Position numbers and translations under genes: made by a program. Source: Candidatus Zixiibacteriota bacterium (lineage in GTDB: Bacteria; Zixibacteria; MSB-5A5; GN15; PGXB01). Taken from it: 5,923 nucleotides of DNA. Under the pieces are notes generated by a model. The model did no database searches and was not told where the DNA came from. It saw only the letters and a list, made by a program, of their open reading frames with translations. Numbering within the stretch: position 1 is the stretch's first letter; every line of letters starts with the position of its first letter. The DNA lies in the NCBI GenBank assembly GCA_003641425.1, contig QNAH01000183.1, positions 1 to 5,923 of the forward strand. Reading direction: 5' to 3'. Below are positions 1-5,608 of the stretch, piece after piece.

Positions 1-533
1 AAGTTTTCCGCGGCCTTATTTGTGTTTTTTCCGCACTTGTTGTCGATTTTGCCCGGATTGCACTTCCAGCCCCTGTCCTTGGCAAAATATTTCATGATCT
101 GCTGATAATCCTCGACCCGCTGCTGACCGTAACAGACATCGGCCCACTTATCCCGCTCGCCGTTGAGAATATAAAGCACCGACTGGGCTCTTTTTTCCGA
201 AAGTATAAAATTCGGTTCGATCTGCCCGGATGTATCGGTATGGGCCGCGATCAACAGCTTCTTCCTGGGATCGAATTCATACTGCCTGAAAACAACCGCC
301 AGGGCCCGGATACCGGACAGCTTTTCCTGCTTCTTTTTCAGCTCTTTATCGGAGGCCCCGTTCTTGGAGCTTTTACCGGCCGGTTTGGATGGGAGCAGAA
401 CGGCACTGTTTAGATGAAAGAGAACATCTTCCATCTCCAGGATCTCGACCTTGGCGCGTTGTGCCTGGAACTGCGCCAGGCCGTGGGTTTTGACAGTGGT
501 TTTACCGAATAATCTGCTTAGAAAAGTTAACAT
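1..533 (-). CDS. OmpA-like / peptidoglycan-binding protein, partial (3' end outside window)
   Basis: My own translation gives 177 residues from the ATG at 533-531; the frame is still open at base 1, so the C-terminus is missing. An in-frame TAG lies two codons upstream, which fixes this ATG as the earliest start; a weak purine-rich site (GAGAAG) precedes it. Residues ~35-125 resemble an OmpA C-terminal domain: AHTDTSG at 97-103 and LSEKRAQSVL at 111-120. D100 and R115 have the spacing (15) of the Asp and Arg that bind diaminopimelate in OmpA domains. A Lys/Ser-rich insertion (about 50-72) interrupts the domain. Residues ~154-174 (GWKCNPGKIDN...G..T) look like the start of a PG_binding_1-type repeat. 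The N-terminus (MLTFLSRLFGKTT) is not a convincing signal peptide. The gene follows the PAAR gene by 46 bp on the same strand, so co-transcription is likely. By family it should bind peptidoglycan; acting as an accessory of an injection apparatus is inferred from the neighbour. Confidence 0.82.
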   Translation of the reverse strand, partial: MLTFLSRLFGKTTVKTHGLAQFQAQRAKVEILEMEDVLFHLNSAVLLPSKPAGKSSKNGASDKELKKKQEKLSGIRALAVVFRQYEFDPRKKLLIAAHTDTSGQIEPNFILSEKRAQSVLYILNGERDKWADVCYGQQRVEDYQQIMKYFAKDRGWKCNPGKIDNKCGKNTNKAAEN

Positions 534-579
534 GCACTAGACTTCTTCTCGGCGGCCAAACGCCCTGAAATTAACTGGA

Positions 580-1644
580 TTATCTGCTGCTTTCCTTAAT
601 ATCAAAGGATACTTTTACCTGTCCCGGGGGTATTTTTTCCTCCTTGGCATAGCCGTTGTCATCCAGAGTCCCTTCTCTGATACCGCCGTTGGGAAGAAAA
701 AGCTTATATCCCGCCCCCTTGACAGGCTTATTATCCTCGTCTTTTAACTCCAGTTCGATGTAATCCTTGTAGTCGAGGATTCCCGACCGGGCAATAATGC
801 CGTCGGCCGTGACCCTGAAATAAAATGATGGCGATGAATAACCGCCACGCTGATCCTTTTCGTCCTGTATCTTGAGATAACCATCCCCGATCTGAAATTC
901 CCACTCTTCTTCGATCTTATCCCCGCTGACCTTCGTCTCGATTGTCTCGAGCGGTTTATCCGCGAAATTGGCATCCCGAACAAATATCTCCAGCGTCACT
1001 TTTGTCCCTGATTTGATTCCGGCCGTTTCCACCAGCATCTTGACCGAATCGCCAACCGCGACCTCTTTTTCCGACCATTCCGCCTTGGTAATCGCCTTTA
1101 AGGAAATCTCATAATTACCCTCTTTCAGGCCGGTCTTTTTGACCTGCCCGGCCAGCGGTGCTTTGGATTTATCGCCGTCAGGGGATTTGATACTGTATTC
1201 CGCGCCCGTTATCGGATTCCCGCCCTTATCGACAAATTTGACATCGAGCTTATGAGTTTCTTCGGCTTCCCCGCCCCTGGACTCGGCCTTGACAGCTGTT
1301 TCACCGCCGGTACCGCCGCCGCCGCCACCACCACCGCCGGAACCTACAAGAACCGTCGGGCAACCGGCTACGATCGTGGCCGGCGGCCCCCCGGAACAAA
1401 TAGCGGTATCACCCACAACGGCAATCGGCTGTCCGCCGACCAGCACCGAAACGCCGGTTGCGATTATCTGACCCCCGACATGGGGGATAGGCGGTGTTCC
1501 GGGTGTCTGCATCGGGCAAGTGTGCATATCATTCATCTTGGCGGCCGGCTGACCGCCGATCAGCACCATCGGGACACCGGGCGGCATTATCACACCCCCG
1601 TGTGCAGTCTGGTCGCCGACCCTGGCTGCGGGTTTTCCGGGCAT
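580..1644 (-). CDS. PAAR-domain spike-tip protein with poly-Gly hinge and beta-rich C-terminal extension
   Basis: A 354-residue protein. Residues 1-101 are a PAAR-repeat domain: it opens with MPGKPAARVGD and repeats the VLIGGQPAA / VLVGGQPIAVVGD / TVLVGS pattern. H15, H41, C43, H55 and C83 are candidate metal ligands; PAAR cones bind zinc through His/Cys. PAAR proteins cap the VgrG-type spike of T6SS and related contractile systems and often carry effectors. Nine glycines (103-111) form a hinge. The extension contains a beta repeat at ~133-183, a middle domain at ~186-290 (W190, then alternating hydrophobic strands), and a second copy of the beta repeat at ~296-349. The two copies share P144/P307, G147/G310, A148/A311, Y150/Y313, P155/P318 and G157/G320, a constant offset of 163. 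No catalytic motif is seen, so the extension looks like an adaptor or binding module rather than an obvious toxin. The start is set by the PAAR consensus at residue 1 and by AGGGAG just upstream. It is the first gene after the minus-strand promoter. Confidence 0.9.
   Translation of the reverse strand: MPGKPAARVGDQTAHGGVIMPPGVPMVLIGGQPAAKMNDMHTCPMQTPGTPPIPHVGGQIIATGVSVLVGGQPIAVVGDTAICSGGPPATIVAGCPTVLVGSGGGGGGGGGTGGETAVKAESRGGEAEETHKLDVKFVDKGGNPITGAEYSIKSPDGDKSKAPLAGQVKKTGLKEGNYEISLKAITKAEWSEKEVAVGDSVKMLVETAGIKSGTKVTLEIFVRDANFADKPLETIETKVSGDKIEEEWEFQIGDGYLKIQDEKDQRGGYSSPSFYFRVTADGIIARSGILDYKDYIELELKDEDNKPVKGAGYKLFLPNGGIREGTLDDNGYAKEEKIPPGQVKVSFDIKESSR
1312..1338 (-). repeat. GGC/GGT trinucleotide run encoding nine glycines
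   Basis: Nine consecutive GGN codons (all GGC or GGT) encode residues 103-111 of the PAAR protein, exactly between the PAAR domain and its C-terminal extension. The run is bounded by a Ser codon and a Thr codon. Slippage in units of three would change hinge length without breaking the frame. The complementary strand reads as a proline run, which creates a spurious open frame there. Confidence 0.85.
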
Positions 1645-1689
1645 AAATTCTCCCTGGTAAATTCAGAGGCTAAGAATGCGCTCTGTAAA

Positions 1690-1718
1690 ATATTACTATA
1701 TCTTAAAGAACAAGTCAA
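1690..1718 (-). promoter_or_regulatory. Predicted sigma70-type promoter for the PAAR operon
   Basis: On the minus strand, TTGACT (1718-1713, five of six matches to TTGACA) is followed by a 17-nt spacer and TAATAT (1695-1690, four of six matches to TATAAT). Transcription would start near 1683 and give a leader of about 39 nt before the PAAR ATG at 1644. The spacing is ideal and the position is right for the first gene of the minus-strand operon. It is a sequence match only; the organism's housekeeping sigma consensus is assumed to be of the usual type. Confidence 0.6.
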
Positions 1719-1835
1719 TAAATAGTTATCAGCTTGTTATTATTGATTATTTCGGCAACCTGTATGATAAAACGTAAATAAATCCAATATAGATGATTTT
1801 CTGTCGGAGTCGATTTCGGTTCTGTCCAATAACAA

Positions 1836-1846
1836 ATACGTCGTAT
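1836..1846. promoter_or_regulatory. Odd palindrome ATACGTCGTAT, possible operator
   Basis: ATACG and CGTAT flank a single central T. The site lies near the middle of the divergent region, between the two transcription units. An 11-bp palindrome in 380 bp of AT-rich DNA can occur by chance, so a role as a regulator binding site is only a possibility. Confidence 0.25.
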
Positions 1847-1928
1847 CATGTTTATACAATCAATACCGCAAATAAATATAAAAAGTTCTTGCGACGTGCA
1901 TAATGATAGTTTTACATTGAATACATCC

Positions 1929-1950
1929 TTGAGAAGGAAGGACTTCTCAA
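1929..1950 (+). repeat. Perfect inverted repeat / hairpin in the kinase leader
   Basis: TTGAGAAG (1929-1936) and CTTCTCAA (1943-1950) form an exact 8-bp stem around the six-base loop GAAGGA. It lies 74 bp before the kinase ATG. No T-run follows, so it does not look like an intrinsic terminator. It could be a DNA operator or an mRNA hairpin; the loop resembles a Shine-Dalgarno core but is too far from any start to serve as one. Confidence 0.5.
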
Positions 1951-1968
1951 AATTAAATCGTTTGGTGC

Positions 1969-1999
1969 CGAATAAATATCATGTATTACCGTTTATTCG
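1969..1999 (+). repeat. Second inverted repeat just upstream of the kinase gene
   Basis: CGAATAAA (1969-1976) and TTTATTCG (1992-1999) are exact complements separated by 15 bases, ending 25 bp before the kinase start. Together with the 1929-1950 hairpin it gives two consecutive dyads directly in front of the operon. It may be an operator or a structured leader. The AT content raises the chance of coincidence. Confidence 0.4.
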
Positions 2000-2024
2000 T
2001 TCATTTATGATTTTGGAATAGTAC

Positions 2025-3926
2025 ATGGCTGACGATCAGAAACAAAACGGTTCCGACACCAATCCGGGTGGCGGATCCGACCCCCTGGGTATAATCGGCT
2101 GGGAAGTCGCCGGTAAATATATAATGAAATCATATATCGGCGGCGGCGGGTTCGGTGAGGTGTACGAGGGATACAACAAAAATCTTCCCGAACAAAAGCT
2201 GGTTTTCAAATTTTTCAAAAGAGTGCAGTCGCGGGACAAGTTCGCCAAGGAGGCCAAGATCCTGTGCATGCTGGATCACCCCAATATCTCGCGCGTGATT
2301 GATTACCTCCCCGATGAAGGGGCCGTGGTGGTTTCTTTTATCGACGGCAAAGACGGCTCTTCGATTCTCAAAAGCACCGGCGCACTCGATGAAGCACGAT
2401 TTCTTAAAGTGGCCCGGGCGATGACCGATGCCATCGCCTTTGCGCATGACAAACGTATTGCTCACCGGGACATCAAACCGGGCAATATCATGTTCGATAA
2501 AAGCGGACACGTCTATCTGATCGATTTCGGTATCGCCAAGGAGATGGGCGGCGATGCCACCAAAACCGCATACGTGGCCCTGACTCCGCTCTTCGCGGCG
2601 CCCGAACGCCAGGCCGGAGATCAGGATTACAATCCGTTCCTGAGTGATATCTATGAAATGGGTGTGACGCTGTTCAACTTTGCCACCAACGATCTCCCGT
2701 ATCGCAATCCGGCCAATCCTAATATCCGGGAATGGGGCGGGATGGCCAGTGAAAAATTATCCCCGGAGGTCCGGCGGATACTTATGAAAGCGACCCATCC
2801 CAATCCCAAAGAGCGTTATCAGAGCTCCCGCGAGATGTGCAACGAATTCAAATCGATCAAACAGGTTTACGGCGGTCAAAAGAAAAAATCTGTTCTGCCA
2901 TACCTGGCCGTGATAATCGTCCTGCTGGCGGTGGCCGCGTATTTCGGCAGAAATCAGATCACCGACTTTTACCATCAGATTACCGCCAAAAATGAACAGG
3001 CCGGAAAAACCGACCAGATCAAAGAGGAAATCGAAGGTATTCTGGGCGAAAAGGATACTCTGATATCATCCATCGAACCCGACTCCGCCGCGGTCGCAGT
3101 TACCGATGAAGCAAAAGAGCAAACCGGGTTGGTCGAAGAGGAAACGGCGCCCCCCGAAACCAGACAGGACGAAACAAAACCTGTGGTAAAGAAAGAAGAA
3201 ACCGAACCGCCCGAACTCGAACGGAAAATCATTAAAACAAAAAAAGAAGTAAAAGAAGAGGCGGCCGAGAAAAAGCCGGAGCCGGTTGAAAAGAAAGAAG
3301 AGACGGCTGTAACCAAAGTGGAACCGGAAAAACCGGTGGGAGAACCAAAAATCGAGGAAACAAAAAAGGAACCGCCTCCACCCTCGGAATTCGCCCTGAC
3401 TTTCGATATCACTCCTGAGGGCACCGAGATGATAACTCTTGATGGACGCGAAGGCGCGGTTGACAGCACCTATATGCTAAAACCTGGCAGCTATAATATA
3501 GCTATCATCCATCACGAATTCCCGATTTATAAAAATAGGATTCGCATTGCCGACAGCGATCTGAAAGTATCGTATGATCTTGGTAAAGAGATGGCATCGC
3601 TCGACTCGGTTAGCCTGCAGATTTCGCTCAATCCGCCCTCGGATCAGCATATAATCGAGCTGTCGTTTAACGGTCGGCGGCATACTCTTCTCGAATTCCC
3701 GATCTGGGGTATGGCCAAGCCGAAAGGCGAATGGCTTCTGCAGGCGGGCATATTCGGTATATCCGACGATGAACAAAAAAAACCAAAAATAGATTCAATC
3801 GTAGTATTTCCATACGGCGGAGGAACACACGCTGTAGTCAAAGGGGCCAAGGGGAGACTTTTACTTGGATCAGTAAACGGCGAACCGGGCGAGACGATTC
3901 CCCTGCTGATTTTTTGGTCTGAATAA
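2025..3926 (+). CDS. Transmembrane Hanks-type serine/threonine kinase with PEGA-like extracytoplasmic region
   Basis: A 633-residue receptor-like kinase that should transfer ATP phosphate to Ser/Thr on cytoplasmic targets. The kinase domain (~28-283) has all key elements: Gly loop at 38-47 (IGGGGFGEVY), Lys K62, alpha-C Glu E76, HRD at 147-149 with K151 and N154, DFG at 167-169, APE at 192-194, D208 and R264. T179 and T181 in the activation loop could be autophosphorylated. A KKK (286-288) precedes a single membrane helix (~289-308), so the kinase faces the cytoplasm. Residues ~325-455 are a Glu/Lys/Pro-rich spacer, long enough to cross the periplasm. Residues ~456-512 resemble a PEGA domain (ITPEG, LDG, LKPGSYNIAI). 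The last ~107 residues are a beta-rich region I cannot assign. An in-frame TAG at 2019-2021 rules out a longer N-terminus; the ribosome site (TTGGA) is weak. It heads the plus-strand operon, divergent from the PAAR operon. T6SS kinases such as PpkA share the kinase-membrane-periplasm layout, but no closer relationship is claimed. Confidence 0.93.
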   Translation: MADDQKQNGSDTNPGGGSDPLGIIGWEVAGKYIMKSYIGGGGFGEVYEGYNKNLPEQKLVFKFFKRVQSRDKFAKEAKILCMLDHPNISRVIDYLPDEGAVVVSFIDGKDGSSILKSTGALDEARFLKVARAMTDAIAFAHDKRIAHRDIKPGNIMFDKSGHVYLIDFGIAKEMGGDATKTAYVALTPLFAAPERQAGDQDYNPFLSDIYEMGVTLFNFATNDLPYRNPANPNIREWGGMASEKLSPEVRRILMKATHPNPKERYQSSREMCNEFKSIKQVYGGQKKKSVLPYLAVIIVLLAVAAYFGRNQITDFYHQITAKNEQAGKTDQIKEEIEGILGEKDTLISSIEPDSAAVAVTDEAKEQTGLVEEETAPPETRQDETKPVVKKEETEPPELERKIIKTKKEVKEEAAEKKPEPVEKKEETAVTKVEPEKPVGEPKIEETKKEPPPPSEFALTFDITPEGTEMITLDGREGAVDSTYMLKPGSYNIAIIHHEFPIYKNRIRIADSDLKVSYDLGKEMASLDSVSLQISLNPPSDQHIIELSFNGRRHTLLEFPIWGMAKPKGEWLLQAGIFGISDDEQKKPKIDSIVVFPYGGGTHAVVKGAKGRLLLGSVNGEPGETIPLLIFWSE

Positions 3927-3960
3927 AGATCAAGTCCAACATAATCTATCTGGAGGTGTC

Positions 3961-4656
3961 ATGATCAAAAAACATTGTGTTTTTCGGATCACCTCGGTGT
4001 TAATGTTGCTGGCTTATTTGCATACGTTTATCCTTCCCGGAGCGGCCTTCGGGCAGGAAAGCGATTGCAGCTATGATCCCGGCAACCCGACACTCGACAG
4101 TGCCCGAAAAAGTTTCCTGGCGCTTAATTACATATGCGCCGAAGAGGAGTTGAACGCCATGCTGGCGCTGGATACGCTCGGTATCCGGGAGAAAGCCGAT
4201 GTGCATGTCCTTCTGGCGGAGGTTTATTATGCCAAGGTCCGCAACAACGGCGAGAAGCGCGACAAAGTGATGGAACAGTTTGTCGCCGCCTTTGAATCAT
4301 ATCGCGAATGGCGGGGTGAAGTGAATATAAAGTCGCCCGAGTTCATGTCCATGATGAAAGAGGCGCAAACATTGGTTGACACTCAGGCGACCGAGAAAAA
4401 AGCCGAGGAAACCGCCCCGGCGGTGACCGAAGACTCCGGTCAACCGGTTGTGACCCAGGTCGTCGAAGATGAAGAAGGCAAGAAGAAGCCGTGGTACACC
4501 AAGTGGTGGGCTATCGCCCTTGGAGTCGGCGTGGTCGCCGGCGCCGTGGCGCTGGCCGGAGGCGGCGGTGATGACGGCGGGAACGGCGGCTCGACCGCCC
4601 TGCCCGATTTTCCGGATCCGCCACCGGCGGCCAAAGATGCCCTCCCGGGCAAATAA
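3961..4656 (+). CDS. Exported helical (TPR-like) protein with C-terminal membrane anchor and Gly-rich tail
   Basis: A 231-residue protein of unrecognised family. Residues 1-31 form a signal peptide (basic start, hydrophobic core, likely cut after AFG). Residues ~43-137 are helical, with an alternation like tetratricopeptide repeats (SARKSFLALNYICAEEEL; DVHVLLAEVYYAK; FVAAFESY). C36 and C59 are the only Cys in the mature part and could pair. An acidic, Ala/Thr/Pro-rich linker (~138-173) leads to KKKPWYTKWW, a hydrophobic stretch (~182-199), GGGGDDGG and a Pro-rich end (LPDFPDPPP). Basic/aromatic residues followed by a membrane helix and Gly/Asp-rich tail recur, in my memory, in exported proteins of FCB-type bacteria. 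A good site (GGAGG, 4 nt before ATG) fixes the start. It follows the kinase by 34 bp, so a role with the kinase's extracytoplasmic domain is plausible but inferred. Confidence 0.85.
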   Translation: MIKKHCVFRITSVLMLLAYLHTFILPGAAFGQESDCSYDPGNPTLDSARKSFLALNYICAEEELNAMLALDTLGIREKADVHVLLAEVYYAKVRNNGEKRDKVMEQFVAAFESYREWRGEVNIKSPEFMSMMKEAQTLVDTQATEKKAEETAPAVTEDSGQPVVTQVVEDEEGKKKPWYTKWWAIALGVGVVAGAVALAGGGGDDGGNGGSTALPDFPDPPPAAKDALPGK

Positions 4657-4660
4657 TTTG

Positions 4661-4686
4661 AAGGACTATAAGGACTTAAGAGGAGG
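4661..4686 (+). promoter_or_regulatory. Tandem AAGGACT copies leading into a strong ribosome binding site
   Basis: AAGGACT occurs at 4661-4667 and again at 4670-4676 (9-nt period), followed by AGGAGG at 4681-4686, which lies 8 nt before the ATG at 4695. The last element is a near-perfect Shine-Dalgarno site and decides the start of the next gene. The two upstream copies are purine-rich and SD-like; whether they act as ribosome standby sites is unknown. Confidence 0.5.
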
Positions 4687-4694
4687 AAATAAAA

Positions 4695-5561
4695 ATGAGA
4701 AGAACAGCAATTATTTTAATTTTAGCGGCCCTTATTATTTTCGCGGCGGCTTTGAATGTCTCCGCGCAAGCGCCGAATACCATTATGTATCAGGGGCGTT
4801 TAACCAACGCCGATGGCACCCCGATGACGGGAGTTGTAGATGATGTGCGCTTCAGAATCTATTCCGGTGATCACGATGCCATCTTGAAGGCGATTTACTA
4901 CGAACAGACATCAGCAATCGAGTGTGACGAAAACGGCGTTTTTACAATCGAATTGGGGCCGATCACAAATCCCAATGCAACCGCCGGATATGCACGGTAC
5001 CTGGGAATCAAGGTTGGTACCGATGATGAAATGATCCCATATCAAAAGCTAACATCGACTTTGTATTCAATAAGCACGGCCGAGGTTCCGGGAATCGCAG
5101 CCGGATGGTATAATGGTGGCTATATTACTTTAACGAGCTCTGCTATAAATCTCGATTCCGCGGTCATTGAGGTCCCGACCAACGGATATATGGTAGTCAT
5201 AGCCAATGCCTATTATGTCCCTAGCCACGTTAACGGAATCAAAGATCTTGGGCGCTTCACGATCTCAACCGAGTCGGAGCTTCTCGATTACAATAATATG
5301 TGTAATATTTCCACTCCCGCGGACGTTGCAACCAACTCCGATCTACCTCTGCCTGTTTCAGTTCATGCCGTATATCAGGTAACTCCCGGATTATATACCT
5401 ATTACTTTACCGCCGACGCCTTTTCCGGTACACCACGAGTTAACAAGGCAAGAATAACAGCCATGTTTTTCCCGACCGCCTACGGGACAGTCGATGCAAC
5501 TGGAACCAAAAAGGCAACGGAACAATTGCCCAACACCGACAGCGGTAACATGAGCAAATAA
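4695..5561 (+). CDS. Secreted fibre-like beta protein (YQGRLTNADGTP-type N-terminal domain)
   Basis: A 288-residue exported protein. Residues 1-24 are a signal peptide, likely cut after VSA. Residues ~27-130 match a pattern I know from secreted and fibre-like bacterial proteins: IMYQGRLTNADGTPMTG, then VRFRIYSG, GVFTIELG, YLGIKVGTDDEMIPYQKL and a small-residue turn (STLYSIST). In such proteins this module precedes collagen-like repeats or a peptidase S74-type end. Here it is followed directly by a ~140-residue domain of alternating hydrophobic strands (YITLTSSAI, YMVVIANAYY, LGRFTIST, VHAVYQV, YTYYFTADAF, ARITAMFF). This is suggestive of a jelly-roll such as C1q/TNF-like heads, but I cannot confirm the fold. 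The C-terminal ~30 residues are Thr/Asn/Ser-rich and look flexible. It lies 38 bp after the TPR-like gene and is preceded by AGGAGG. A surface or extracellular binding role is inferred; no enzyme motif is seen. Confidence 0.85.
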   Translation: MRRTAIILILAALIIFAAALNVSAQAPNTIMYQGRLTNADGTPMTGVVDDVRFRIYSGDHDAILKAIYYEQTSAIECDENGVFTIELGPITNPNATAGYARYLGIKVGTDDEMIPYQKLTSTLYSISTAEVPGIAAGWYNGGYITLTSSAINLDSAVIEVPTNGYMVVIANAYYVPSHVNGIKDLGRFTISTESELLDYNNMCNISTPADVATNSDLPLPVSVHAVYQVTPGLYTYYFTADAFSGTPRVNKARITAMFFPTAYGTVDATGTKKATEQLPNTDSGNMSK

Positions 5562-5608
5562 TGGATAGTGTATTATGAACCATTTATCCAAAAGAAAAGA
5601 GGTTGCTC

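Larger units (their letters stand above)
1645..2024. other. AT-rich divergent intergenic region (380 bp)
   Basis: This region separates the PAAR operon from the kinase operon. It contains the minus-strand promoter, a short odd palindrome (1836-1846) and two exact 8-bp inverted repeats (1929-1950 and 1969-1999). I found no plus-strand promoter I would trust. The best candidate is TTGATT at 1743-1748 with GATAAA at 1766-1771 (17-nt spacer), which would imply a leader of about 250 nt. No convincing small protein, tRNA or known riboswitch core was recognised. Confidence 0.7.

Noticed and set aside
1289..1471. Proline-run small protein on the plus strand
   Set aside because: The proline run is simply the complement of the poly-Gly codons.
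1135..1644. PAAR extension as a toxin effector domain
   Set aside because: No nuclease, lipase, deaminase or peptidase motif is visible, and no immunity-like gene follows in the visible part; the extension reads as repeated beta modules.
1252..1725. 157-codon plus-strand open frame over the PAAR gene and promoter
   Set aside because: It is antisense to the well-supported PAAR frame; its composition mirrors Gly-rich codons and its end runs through the promoter region. No ribosome site or recognisable domain.
1943..2024. Sigma70-like boxes TTGGTG and TATTAC near 1962-1989
   Set aside because: Only three and four matches to consensus with a 16-nt spacer; not better than chance in AT-rich DNA.
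2975..3469. 164-codon Ser/Phe-rich minus-strand open frame
   Set aside because: It is the antisense of the Glu/Lys/Pro spacer of the kinase, where biased codons lack reverse-strand stops; the kinase frame is certain.
4469..4843. 124-codon plus-strand frame bridging two genes
   Set aside because: It overlaps both the end of the TPR-like gene and the start of the fibre-like gene in another frame, has Arg/Pro-rich shadow composition, and ignores the strong AGGAGG site at 4681.
5562..5590. TGGATA / TATCCA inverted repeat between the last two genes
   Set aside because: Only six base pairs with a 17-nt loop, AT-rich and without a T-run; too weak to call a terminator or operator.
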